A stretch of DNA of 64,000 nt from Bacillota bacterium. Its GTDB lineage: Bacteria > Bacillota > Clostridia > Christensenellales > Aristaeellaceae. The notes under the pieces are model-generated. The model did no database searches. It was not told where the DNA came from and saw only the letters and a program-made list of their open reading frames with translations. Position 1 is the first letter of the stretch, and each line of letters begins with the position of its first letter. Position numbers and translations under genes: made by a program. Shown here piece by piece: positions 43,346 to 51,452 of the stretch. The stretch spans positions 1-64,000 of the forward strand of contig JAEYOV010000049.1 in NCBI GenBank assembly GCA_023411395.1, read 5' to 3'.

Positions 43346-43410
43346 ATATTACCTTAGGTGCCCAGGGAAAGCCACGTTATAAGCGGGTTGATTTGGGGTT
43401 GTTTCCCTTA
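43346..43410 (-). promoter_or_regulatory. Duplicated promoter/leader module A
   Basis: Minus strand: conserved AAATCAACCCGCTTATAACG, then TGGCTT (43374-43369) as -35, 17 unrelated bases, and TAATAT (43351-43346) as -10, then ACACACA and AAGGGGC before the start. Module B at 44404-44470 has the same elements at the same spacing. Confidence 0.7.
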
Positions 43411-43490
43411 ACTAAATACGTCTGAAACGTAACACCAAGGTCCTCCGGGCGGAGGGCGCCTCCCGGTGGGCCATGGTGCGGTGGAGAGAA

Positions 43491-44372
43491 TCAGCTGGCA
43501 TGCCGCCAGGCGCTGTTCCCTTCCAGGCGCTTCATGAGGTGGAGCCGGGCGGTCTGGAACTCATCACCGATCAGGCCCAGGCGGAGCAGCCAGCAACGGA
43601 AGGTATACTTCGCGTTATCGGTGACAACCGGCTTGTAGGTGGCGGACCGCTGGGTGAGGGCCTGGTGGCTCACGGCCAGGCAGAACTGGATGTAGGCTTT
43701 GATCTCCCCGGCATGGGTGGTGGAGTTGAAGCAGCGGAATTCCACGGTGCCCTTGGAGAAAACGCTGTGGAAGTTCAGCATGCGGTAGCGGGTGTTGGAG
43801 TAGTGGATGTGGCTCTCATCGCGGCCATCGTACCAGATGGATTTGAGCTGATCGCGGGTGGCGGGCTTGCTAGCGTTCAGCTTGTCCATGAAGCCCTTGT
43901 CAGACTTCTTGCAGTAGCTAGTGCGGGCGGCATTGATGCCCAGCGCGGCCACCAGCATGTCCTCGCGGCTGGCAAAGACATTGGCCAGGGTGCGGAGGGA
44001 TTGAGCGGTATGGGGCGCCGCGTTGATGTGGATGTGGATGCCACAGGAATTGTTGGCCTTGGCGCCCTCTTTCCGCAGGAGCCGCACCAGCTCCTGGACA
44101 GCTTCGATGTCGGCGTAGGTGCAGATCGGAGAAACGATCTCGCATCGGTACCGGGCATCGTTGGTGGCGGTGCCATCGCGTAGCGTGGCCCGGATGGAGG
44201 AATCGCTCATGGCCTTCCAGGTGCGGCCCTGCTGGTCCTTGGCGGTCCACATATCGTAGGTTCCGCCCTCGTAGGTGTGCCGGGTTCCGAAGTAGGTGGC
44301 CATGGTCTTGGCGGCTGTCTCGCGGGTAATTCCGGTCAGTTCGATCTCGATCCCGAAGTTTTGGTTCTTCAT
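43491..44372 (-). CDS. Amidoligase (COOH-NH2 ligase, Amidoligase_2 type)
   Basis: The 293-aa product carries the amidoligase motifs GIEIELTG (7-14), a central NSCGIHIHINA (Mg/ATP-binding), and VEFRCFNSTTHAGEI toward the C-terminus. Members of this GS/GCS-like superfamily make amide or peptide bonds, with predicted products such as gamma-glutamyl peptides or modified proteins, and often occur on phages and mobile elements next to GGCT-like cyclotransferases. The acceptor is unknown. Start: ATG at 44372, in the position that matches the start of the 70-aa gene when the two leaders are aligned; an ATG 33 bases upstream is rejected. Confidence 0.87.
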   Translation of the reverse strand: MKNQNFGIEIELTGITRETAAKTMATYFGTRHTYEGGTYDMWTAKDQQGRTWKAMSDSSIRATLRDGTATNDARYRCEIVSPICTYADIEAVQELVRLLRKEGAKANNSCGIHIHINAAPHTAQSLRTLANVFASREDMLVAALGINAARTSYCKKSDKGFMDKLNASKPATRDQLKSIWYDGRDESHIHYSNTRYRMLNFHSVFSKGTVEFRCFNSTTHAGEIKAYIQFCLAVSHQALTQRSATYKPVVTDNAKYTFRCWLLRLGLIGDEFQTARLHLMKRLEGNSAWRHAS

Positions 44373-44403
44373 TCGTGCGTGCCCCCATCGCTTAGATGTG
44401 TGC

Positions 44404-44470
44404 ATATTAGCTCTGATGGGGATGTAAAGCCACGTTATAAGTGGGTTGATTTTACGTTGTTTCTCTTATG
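44404..44470 (-). promoter_or_regulatory. Duplicated promoter/leader module B (amidoligase)
   Basis: Minus strand: AAATCAACCCACTTATAACG, TGGCTT (44432-44427), 17-base spacer of different sequence, TAATAT (44409-44404), then GCACACA and TGGGGGC before the amidoligase ATG. Conserved boxes with a variable but equal-length spacer point to a real promoter with a shared upstream site. Confidence 0.7.
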
Positions 44471-44897
44471 TATGTGTGTCCTGTTCGTCACAAATTGAGG
44501 GCATAAAAAAGAGCATCCCTCGCAAAGGCAAGGCAAAAGAAGCGATAATCATTGTGGCCACAATCATATTGGCAAGATTTTTCTGTGTAATTCAAAGTTA
44601 TAGTTGGGCAGAATTTAAATTAAATATCCTGTGAAGTAACGACACGCAGGCTATAGTTCCTCTGAAGGGATATTTTGCCTAATGAGACATGTTGGTTTTT
44701 ATTACATCATAAAGCGAATAAAATGGTTTCTGTATACGCTTTACGATGAATGCTACGTCATCATGCGCAATTTGCTCCGAATCGAGTAACAGTGGTATAG
44801 CATTAGTGGATGTGCCAGTGGGTGAAGTATCCATAGAGATTTACAAACATTGTTCAAAGGCCAGGTTGTAATGGCCAGGCCAACGGGCATATTCTAT
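44471..44897. other. AT-rich gene-free stretch
   Basis: About 430 bases between the amidoligase promoter and the CBO0543-type gene. The longest open frame (62 codons at 44446-44634, plus strand) has no ribosome site. No tRNA, strong terminator or repeat was seen. Confidence 0.5.
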
Positions 44898-45410
44898 CTA
44901 TTTTAAAGCAGAAAAATGAAAAGGTTGATGAAATATAATCATTATGGCAATAGCAAAGGCAAGACCTATAGGCCACACAATGAGAGGCTTTTTATAGTGA
45001 ATCCGAATCAATATAAACGCAAAAAAGTATAATCCGAAAGACCAGAACATGTTCCAGCCACCATAATGGATTAAGTTGCCGATATGGCAAGAGATACATT
45101 CAATGACTGTATAAAGGGCTGTCCACAGGAGTATGTACAACCCTTCTCTTAGAAGACCTTTTGGATAGTATCTTAAAAACAGCATTGCCGTACAAGGAAA
45201 AACGAAAAAAGCATAGGTCATGTCAGCTACCCTATGGTCAAATAATGTCTTGTATTCCCACAAAAACCGCTCACTAAAGAGCATGTTATAAGAAAAATCT
45301 CCAATAACAGCAAATAAAGCAGTAGGATAATACTCCTTCCAATGCTTCCAGGTGCCCGTGAAATAGAAAGCACCGAAATGAGCTAGTAGAATGGTGATCG
45401 TATAGAGCAT
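44898..45410 (-). CDS. CBO0543-family membrane protein
   Basis: The 170-aa product has about five TM helices and the family-like segments ALFAVIGDFSYNMLF, LWEYKTLFDHRVADMTYAFFVFP and HYGGWNMFWSFGLY. Family function unknown. The gene is AT-rich compared with the phage genes. Start: ATG 6 bases after GTGAGG; a 39-codon upstream extension is hydrophilic, not part of the family, and rejected. It lies after the late-operon terminator, so it needs its own promoter, a typical moron arrangement. Confidence 0.75.
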   Translation of the reverse strand: MLYTITILLAHFGAFYFTGTWKHWKEYYPTALFAVIGDFSYNMLFSERFLWEYKTLFDHRVADMTYAFFVFPCTAMLFLRYYPKGLLREGLYILLWTALYTVIECISCHIGNLIHYGGWNMFWSFGLYFFAFILIRIHYKKPLIVWPIGLAFAIAIMIIFHQPFHFSALK

Positions 45411-45571
45411 AAGCGCCTCACATTTTTTATTTAGAATATAGCTATTATTTCCACTTCTCTGATAAACATATCCTGACGTTCCAATTATTAGGTTAGATGT
45501 TGCCCTGTCAGATTCATGATAGTTCATAGGTGCCTGATTATCTCATTGACCAGGCCATTATGGCACAACCG

Positions 45572-45610
45572 ATAAAAAATCTGCCGCCCAGCACAAAGGC
45601 TAGGCAGCAG
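45572..45610 (-). terminator. Strong terminator of the prophage late operon
   Basis: Minus strand: 12-bp stem (CTGCTGCCTAGC with GCTGGGCGGCAG, two G-U pairs), 6-base loop and ATTTTTTATC, 14 bases past the holin stop. Confidence 0.9.
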
Positions 45611-45624
45611 AAGGGATTGCATCA

Positions 45625-46068
45625 TTATTCAGTTGTGCCGGAATCGGAATCGTTCTTCTCCTTGATGTGCCCCAACAGGTCCTTGATGCGCTGCGGGAAA
45701 GGGACCCCGGCCAGGGTCATGTTCTCCAGGATGGAAAGGCCCTCGTTTGCCAGGTAGAACCACACTGCAGCGTCCCTGACGATGAATGTCCCGGCGCCCA
45801 TGGCCTTGTCCACCTGTGCGGCAGCGAACACCAGGCCCAGCATAAACAGCTTTTTGAGGATGCCCTGGAAGCCGATCCTGCTGGAGGGACCGCCGCCCTC
45901 GGTCTTTTGTGATTTGCCCATCCAGGCCACCAGCAGCCCGGTACCATAGTCCACCAGCATGAAGTACACCAGCACAGATAGCTGCACCGTCCACCCTCCA
46001 AAGGCCCCAGCGATTGCACCGCCCAAGGCCATGCCCGCCTTAACCACCTTGTCCCATGTCTGCTCCAT
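45625..46068 (-). CDS. Phage holin
   Basis: Makes the membrane lesion that releases the endolysin. The 147-aa product has two or three hydrophobic segments (about 10-45 and 72-95) and the phage_holin_4-type pattern VDYGTGLLVAWMGK followed by SSRIGFQGILKKLFML. The C-terminus is charged. Start: ATG after AAAGGAGGA. It is last in the late operon, 24 bases behind the endolysin gene. Confidence 0.9.
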   Translation of the reverse strand: MEQTWDKVVKAGMALGGAIAGAFGGWTVQLSVLVYFMLVDYGTGLLVAWMGKSQKTEGGGPSSRIGFQGILKKLFMLGLVFAAAQVDKAMGAGTFIVRDAAVWFYLANEGLSILENMTLAGVPFPQRIKDLLGHIKEKNDSDSGTTE

Positions 46069-46091
46069 TGGAAGGTCCTCCTTTGTGATGA

Positions 46092-47105
46092 TCAGTCTTT
46101 GAGCTTCCCCCAGGTCTTAGGCCCGACCACACCGTCCCATTCCTTGGGCTTAGAGGGGAAGGCGTCCAGCTGGAGGGCCAGCACGGCAGCCTTTGTCTTG
46201 GGGCCATACACCCCATCCACCGCGCCAGGATTGTGCCCCAGGGCCTGCAGGCGGACCTGTGCCAGTTTCACATCCTCGCCCCGCATCAAAGGCAGGCCAG
46301 GCGTATAGCGCAGCGTCCGCAGCTCCAGTGGCGCCGTGGGCGGCTCCGTGGGCGGGTCCGCAGGTTTCTCCGCAGGCGGCTCCGCTGGCAGCGCAGCGCC
46401 CACGTTGACATACTGCTTCATGGCATATGCCATGCCATCGGCATAGTAGACCTTGAGCCAATCAGCAATGGTCTGGCCATCCTTGTACACGGCCAGCACC
46501 TCGCCGCTGGGCAGCTTCGCCAGCACCTGGGAATTGGTGTCGGGCCGCGCCCGCAGGTTGAGCTTTCCCTTGGAGATCACCACGGCTCCAAGCATGGCGG
46601 GCAGGTCGGGCCGGACCGCCCGGTAGTCCACATCCGCGAAACGTGCCCAGTGCGTCCACTTCACGGAGGACACCGGCCCCAAGAGGACCCCATTGGAGGA
46701 CCCCCGCGCATCCACGGCCAGGCCGCCCCCGATGGTCATGCCGATATGGCCCATCTTGTCCACGCCCGCCTGTGCCCGAAAAAGAGCGATGCCTGGCTCA
46801 TTGGGTGGCAGCGTGTCGATGGTTCCCTTCTCGATGAAGGGCCAGGTCTGCCAGATCGTGGTGGCGCCGCTGCTCCGATTGACACCGGCAGCCTTGAAGG
46901 CTTCACGAACCAGGGTGGCACAATCGAACACCTGCAGGCCGTCCCACTTTTCGCAGATGCCCAGGATGTTCCCCTTTTGAGAGGGCGCCCGCTTCGCTAA
47001 GATTGAGCGCAAAGATGGGGAGCAAAACTCGCCGCTTGCTCCCCATACATAGCCGCAGCCCACCTTGCTGCGCACATAAGAAACCAGGTTCCAAACAGGT
47101 ATCAA
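46092..47105 (-). CDS. Endolysin: NlpC/P60-like domain, SH3b, peptidoglycan-binding domain
   Basis: The 337-aa product has an N-terminal NlpC/P60-type cysteine peptidase (C62 in FDCATLVREAF; His in MGHIGMTIGG near 115), an SH3b-like domain at about 170-235 (GKLNLRARPDTNSQVLAKLPSG), a Pro-rich linker, and a C-terminal PG_binding_1 domain (about 275-335; VRLQALGHNPGAVDGVYGPKTKAAVLALQ). It would cut peptidoglycan peptides at lysis. Start: TTG 7 bases after AAGGAGG; a GTG two codons earlier abuts the ribosome site. Confidence 0.87.
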   Translation of the reverse strand: MIPVWNLVSYVRSKVGCGYVWGASGEFCSPSLRSILAKRAPSQKGNILGICEKWDGLQVFDCATLVREAFKAAGVNRSSGATTIWQTWPFIEKGTIDTLPPNEPGIALFRAQAGVDKMGHIGMTIGGGLAVDARGSSNGVLLGPVSSVKWTHWARFADVDYRAVRPDLPAMLGAVVISKGKLNLRARPDTNSQVLAKLPSGEVLAVYKDGQTIADWLKVYYADGMAYAMKQYVNVGAALPAEPPAEKPADPPTEPPTAPLELRTLRYTPGLPLMRGEDVKLAQVRLQALGHNPGAVDGVYGPKTKAAVLALQLDAFPSKPKEWDGVVGPKTWGKLKD

Positions 47106-47120
47106 AGTCACCCCTCCTTT

Positions 47121-48536
47121 TTATAGCAGAGGAATCGCCGCCCGCAGTTGCGCGATGATCGCCGCCGCCGGGCAGTTGACGGAGATGGTGGTCCAGGCGG
47201 GCAAGGAAATGTCGTTCGTGCTGTTGGCCGTGTCCCAGCCGTTCACCAGGCTCACCACCTCATCGATGGCGGCCCGCAGCTCGGCCACATGGCCGGTCCA
47301 GCCCACCAGTCCGGTGACGCCCGCCGTGATGGAGGAAAAGGGATAGGCCGCCAGGCCATAGTAGGCCCGCACGTTATTGATGGCCGCCTGCAGCTCCGTC
47401 ATGTGCGCCGCCTTGATCGGGGTTTCTCCGGCCACCAGGCTGGCGTCCGTCCAGGCAGGCACAGCATAGGTGAAGGACCGGGCCGTGGCGCTGCTGGCCA
47501 CGCCCAGGGCATCGGTGGAGGATACCGAAACAGACTGCGCCCCGGCGCTGGCCGCGCTGGACCGGCGGAGCAGCAGCTTCTTCCCCGGCGCCTGTGCCCC
47601 GCCGCTGCTGGCCGTATAGCCGCTGGCCGCCAGGGTTTGGCTGTGTCCGTCCGTATCGCTGCCCACCGTGGCCAGGATACGCGGCTGGCTGTTGTAGATC
47701 GTTTTGGACGCCACCGGCGCCGTTACACCAGGCGCAGCTGGTGCGCTGTTCTTCCGAACAGAGCCGGTGACCGCCTTCCAGCCGGAATAGTAATCGGCGC
47801 CCGCAGCGCCCCGGACCCGGACCTGGAACTTTCGGTATTTGCCACGGGTGGAGGATGGAGCCACGGATATGGAGCCGGACCCGCTGCCGGTGGGAATGGT
47901 GGCATAGGCCACCCAGTCTCCCCAGTTGACGTTATCATCCGATTCAGCATACTGCACCTCCAGGTCGGTGATGGCATTGTTCGTGCCGCCAGCAGCGCCA
48001 GAAAAGGACAGGTCCAAATTGCCCTCGGAGAGCGCAGCAGATAGGCTGGCGCTGGAGGGCGGAGTGCAAGCGGAGAAGGGCAGCGTGTAGTTGATGATGA
48101 TCGAAATATCGTTAAAGGACAAAGACCCAATATTGGTTTTTGTGTTGGGCGGGCCGGAAATCGGCGGCTCCGAAGGATAGCTTGTGTTGTTTTTTGCGGA
48201 TCGGAACTTCAGGGTGATGACATTGCTGCCCGCCGACATCAGGCTCGTTATGTCGATATCGGTGGCCGCAGGCAGCCATGTGGTGACGGTATTCCCATTG
48301 ACCACCAGCGTCCTGTCCGCCGTGCCATGGAGCGGAGAGCCTAAACTTTCCACCCGAAAGAAAACGGAATCAATAGTGGACCCCGGCATGATGCCCAGCT
48401 CGTTATTGGTGAACGCGGGAAGGTTATCAGAGCCATACGAAGCAGTGCCGGTCGATTGCGAACCGCCGTATGCGGTATAAGCCGTATACGAGCTGCTGAT
48501 GGATGTACTGCCTAGGCTGTGTACAACTTGTGGCAT
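47121..48536 (-). CDS. Phage tail-associated structural protein with Fn3-like region
   Basis: The 471-aa product is Ser/Ala/Thr-rich. A beta-rich N-terminal half (about 1-150) is followed by an Fn3-like segment (about 150-260; NNAITDLEVQYAES, GKYRKFQVRVRGAAGADYYSGW) and a C-terminal helical region. Its position between tail-fibre genes and endolysin supports a role in adsorption. No precise family. Start ATG follows GGTGAGG. Confidence 0.7.
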   Translation of the reverse strand: MPQVVHSLGSTSISSSYTAYTAYGGSQSTGTASYGSDNLPAFTNNELGIMPGSTIDSVFFRVESLGSPLHGTADRTLVVNGNTVTTWLPAATDIDITSLMSAGSNVITLKFRSAKNNTSYPSEPPISGPPNTKTNIGSLSFNDISIIINYTLPFSACTPPSSASLSAALSEGNLDLSFSGAAGGTNNAITDLEVQYAESDDNVNWGDWVAYATIPTGSGSGSISVAPSSTRGKYRKFQVRVRGAAGADYYSGWKAVTGSVRKNSAPAAPGVTAPVASKTIYNSQPRILATVGSDTDGHSQTLAASGYTASSGGAQAPGKKLLLRRSSAASAGAQSVSVSSTDALGVASSATARSFTYAVPAWTDASLVAGETPIKAAHMTELQAAINNVRAYYGLAAYPFSSITAGVTGLVGWTGHVAELRAAIDEVVSLVNGWDTANSTNDISLPAWTTISVNCPAAAIIAQLRAAIPLL

Positions 48537-48553
48537 TTACCTCACCCCCCCGA

Positions 48554-49279
48554 TCACGCATAGACAGCGCCGATGACCCTATTGGCCGTAACCACATTGA
48601 AGGTCGGGCTGGAAGTGGATTTGAGCGCTTGGTCCACCCGGCTCACCAGTGTGTCCAGGGCCGCCTTGTCCGTGGCCGAAAGGAAACCGGCCAGGGCCTG
48701 GGTGGCCGCGCTGTGCGCATGGCCTGCCGTAGCGAAGTCGCTGGCATGCTTGCCATCCACAGTATCCGAATCACCGCCGCTGGCCGGAAGGGCCGTAGGT
48801 GTGCCGGTCAGGTTGTCGTAGGGAATCTTGGACCCCTGGCCCGCAGCGCCGGAATGCGTGTGCCCGATGCCCGCCAAGTCGGCAGCATGCAAATTGTCCA
48901 CGGTGTCTGCATTGCCACCATTGGCCGGAAGGGATGCGGGCGCCCCGGTCAGATTCGCATACGGAATCTTGGGACCTTGCCCGGCTGCCCCCGAATGGCT
49001 GTGTTCCACAAGCGGAAAGTCGCTGGCATGCTTGCCATCCACGGTGTCCGAATCACCACCGGCAGCCGGAAGGGACGCGGGGCCGCCGGTCACATTCGCG
49101 TAGGGGATTTTGGGGCCATTGCCATCCGTGCCGTTGTGGGTGTGCCCGGTGGCCGCCGCCAGGGCCTCCTGCTTCGCCACCAGGCTGTCGATCAGCTGCA
49201 GGATGGTATTGATCAGTTCGAAGTTGGCAACGTCCGTGGCTTCCAAAAGACGAATGCCAAGCCGTGGAGTGTTCGCCAT
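48554..49279 (-). CDS. Tail-fibre-like protein with three repeats
   Basis: The 241-aa product has an N-terminal domain (about 1-45), then three repeats of about 47 residues with GPKIPYANVTG..., DTVDGKHASDF and HSHSGAAGQG motifs, as in tail-fibre spike repeats, and a short C-terminal domain. The His-rich HxH motifs suggest metal-stabilised trimers. It is part of the fibre block. Start: ATG after AAGGAGG. Confidence 0.78.
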   Translation of the reverse strand: MANTPRLGIRLLEATDVANFELINTILQLIDSLVAKQEALAAATGHTHNGTDGNGPKIPYANVTGGPASLPAAGGDSDTVDGKHASDFPLVEHSHSGAAGQGPKIPYANLTGAPASLPANGGNADTVDNLHAADLAGIGHTHSGAAGQGSKIPYDNLTGTPTALPASGGDSDTVDGKHASDFATAGHAHSAATQALAGFLSATDKAALDTLVSRVDQALKSTSSPTFNVVTANRVIGAVYA

Positions 49280-49312
49280 GGGTATACCTCCTTAGTGTTT
49301 TTTTGCCAGGCG

Positions 49313-49777
49313 TCAGCCCATCAGCGCCTGCTGCGCCTGGTTTTGCACCAGGGCTTCCAAAGAGATACCGGCAGCCTGCAGGGCCGCCCTGATGACCGCT
49401 ATCTCGTCCGCCATTTGGATCATGGCCTGCTGCGCCGCCAGGGCTTCCTGGGCCTTCGCCTGCGCCTCCAGTTTGGCCGCCGCGATTTCATCAGATGCCG
49501 TTTTGAGCTGCATCAGGAGCAGGGCTTCATCGGGCACTTTCAGAAAGGTGATGGTGTACTCCTTGATATAATTGCAGCCGGAATGGACGCCCAGCAGGGT
49601 GCCATCTTCGGCATAAATGTTCCATGGGTTTTCCAGCAGGTCGATGATCTGTTCCTCCGTGATATCGGCAGGCAGCGATATTTTCAAAGCCTCCACCGCC
49701 GCCCCATTGAGCGTGTCGGAATGGCCATACACGCCCATGACTTCCAGTTCCGTGGACCCGGCCACAAGACGATTCAT
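49313..49777 (-). CDS. Phage tail-region protein with C-terminal coiled coil
   Basis: The 154-aa product has a beta-rich N-terminal part (about 1-85, VAGSTELEVMGVYGHSDTLNG) and an Ala/Gln-rich coiled coil at about 90-150 (KTASDEIAAAKLEAQAKAQE). Probably a fibre chaperone or fibre-associated protein. Not assigned to a family. Start: ATG after AAAGGAGGG. Confidence 0.7.
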   Translation of the reverse strand: MNRLVAGSTELEVMGVYGHSDTLNGAAVEALKISLPADITEEQIIDLLENPWNIYAEDGTLLGVHSGCNYIKEYTITFLKVPDEALLLMQLKTASDEIAAAKLEAQAKAQEALAAQQAMIQMADEIAVIRAALQAAGISLEALVQNQAQQALMG

Positions 49778-49789
49778 GAAATCCCTCCT

Positions 49790-50383
49790 TTATGGAATGC
49801 CCTGCTTCCACACCCCGCCATCATTGCACCAGGCTACGCTGTCCTTCCAAACACCGGCATCGTTGGAGATCGGGGTGCTGATTTTCCAAACGCCGCCATC
49901 GTTGGTGTACATGCTGCCATCGGCATGCTCGCCCTCGAAGCGCACAGTGTTTGTTGCGGTAGTCTGGCCATAGAACGTGACATACACGGAGCAAGTAAGA
50001 ACCAGATACCAGGTGCCGGTGAATTGGGAGATCGCGTCAAGCATCGAAGCTGGAACAGCAAGCGTTTTCCACCCGGTGCCCGAACCAAAGATCGGCAGCT
50101 CCCCCAGGTAGGCCATGTGGGTGGTGACCTGGCTGGGAGTAAGGCTGGCATTGTCGGTCACGTAAACCCGCAGATAGCCGCCGCCGCCGGAATTGGTTTT
50201 GTTGAACTTGAAGTTCAACGATGTGATCGGCTGCCCGCCCGAAAGGCTGTTGAACTGGAGCCGCCCAGGCCGCCCATGGGAAGTGGAAAGTTCCATGGTC
50301 GAATGCTCAGCCCACGCTGCTGAAGGATTGAAGGCATAGTTGGAATACCAGGATTCCACGGCCAGCTGCGATATCGCGCCCAT
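49790..50383 (-). CDS. Phage tail-region beta-rich protein
   Basis: The 197-aa product is beta-rich (LQFNSLSGGQPITSLNFKF, GTWYLVLTCSVYVTFYG) and ends in three short repeats of the form NDGGVWK or NDAGVWK (about 160-195). These tails occur on phage proteins of clostridial prophages. Function unknown; a fibre component by position. Start: ATG after GTGAGGTG. Confidence 0.7.
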   Translation of the reverse strand: MGAISQLAVESWYSNYAFNPSAAWAEHSTMELSTSHGRPGRLQFNSLSGGQPITSLNFKFNKTNSGGGGYLRVYVTDNASLTPSQVTTHMAYLGELPIFGSGTGWKTLAVPASMLDAISQFTGTWYLVLTCSVYVTFYGQTTATNTVRFEGEHADGSMYTNDGGVWKISTPISNDAGVWKDSVAWCNDGGVWKQGIP

Positions 50384-50394
50384 GCCCCATCACC

Positions 50395-51438
50395 TCACGA
50401 ATGCTTGAGATAGATATCGCCAGAAATACCGCCGGAAGGAGTGCCGGTGCCGTGGTTTGGAGTGTTCAGGATACCGTAGTGCCTTGTGGCATAGACGGTA
50501 CTGAAAGGCCAGGAGGATGTGCCCAGCGCCCCATGCCCGCCGCTTTGATACGGAATAAGGCCGTTGACCGGGGTCCGTATCCAGACGCTTGCATTCCCAT
50601 CGGGCTGCACCAGACCATAGTGGCCGTTGACATAGGCGGCCCCCATGGCGCCCAGGTTTCCCCTCGCAGCCGCCGCGTTATTTGCGCCGGACCCGCCATT
50701 GGCTACAGGGATCACCTGAGATTCGTCAAAAATCTTCACCCATCCGTCCACCGTTCCGTTGCCGTTCCAGCCGCTGCCGTTGCCTTGACGGTGATACAGC
50801 GGACCTGATGCCTGGGTGAACCAAAGCTGGGATTTCTCGCCGCCGTTACCGATGGACAGCATATTTCCATAGCCGGAAGGTTGCCCGGCAGACAAAGGCG
50901 CCCCAGGGCTATAAAACCCCGTTCTAAGGCCATTAGCCGCAGTATTGTGATCATTGGACGGAGTGGTGAGATGATGGCCAAGATCGCCGGAAGGCATCGC
51001 CCCGATATGCCCAGGCGTGTGGTTGTGGCTCGTCAGGGTCCCGGTCAGCACAGCCTCCACGTTGGCCTTCGTGACCGATGCGTCCGACCCTGCCGGGCCT
51101 TGCGGGCCGGTGGGGCCGGTAGCGCCTGTAGCGCCGGTGTCTCCCTTGGGGCCAGCAGGGCCAGTAGGGCCGGTAGCGCCTGTGGCGCCGGTGTCTCCCT
51201 TGGGGCCAGCAGGGCCAGTAGGGCCGGTGGGGCCAGCCGGGCCAGCCGGACCTGTGGGGCCTTGAGGGCCATCCGCGCCGGGCGGACCTTGCGGGCCAGG
51301 AATCAGCTCAATTTCCTCCAGGGCCTGCGGCAGCGTTTTGGTTCCCGCCTCGTCCATGTACACCGCAGCCGCGAGGGTTTCAGGAACAAACTGCTCCTGG
51401 CCAGTGGGACCCATGGCCCACATTTTCCCTTGCTTCAA
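50395..51438 (-). CDS. Collagen-like tail fibre with pyocin-knob type C-terminal region
   Basis: The 347-aa product has an N-terminal domain (1-45), about 22 Gly-X-Y collagen triplets (about 46-115; GPTGPAGPAGPTGPTGPAGP), a linker with HNHTPGHIGAMPSGD, a pyocin-knob/tail-fibre segment (NGGSGANNAAAARGNLGAMG), and a C-terminal beta part ending GDIYLKHS. It probably forms a trimeric receptor-binding fibre. Start is TTG at 51438, or ATG at 51423. Confidence 0.82.
   Translation of the reverse strand: MKQGKMWAMGPTGQEQFVPETLAAAVYMDEAGTKTLPQALEEIELIPGPQGPPGADGPQGPTGPAGPAGPTGPTGPAGPKGDTGATGATGPTGPAGPKGDTGATGATGPTGPQGPAGSDASVTKANVEAVLTGTLTSHNHTPGHIGAMPSGDLGHHLTTPSNDHNTAANGLRTGFYSPGAPLSAGQPSGYGNMLSIGNGGEKSQLWFTQASGPLYHRQGNGSGWNGNGTVDGWVKIFDESQVIPVANGGSGANNAAAARGNLGAMGAAYVNGHYGLVQPDGNASVWIRTPVNGLIPYQSGGHGALGTSSWPFSTVYATRHYGILNTPNHGTGTPSGGISGDIYLKHS
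51114..51221. repeat. 54-bp tandem repeat in the collagen-like segment
   Basis: Two near-identical 54-bp units (51114-51167 and 51168-51221, one base different) encode 18-residue collagen blocks; a third partial unit follows. Such repeats can change copy number. Confidence 0.85.
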
Positions 51439-51452
51439 TGCCCATCACCGCC

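Noticed and set aside
44446..44634. 62-codon plus-strand open frame upstream of the amidoligase
   Set aside because: No ribosome site, overlaps the amidoligase promoter, and no recognisable protein features.
48780..49200. Regularly spaced DNA repeats that look CRISPR-like
   Set aside because: They are in frame inside a tail-fibre gene and encode protein repeats.
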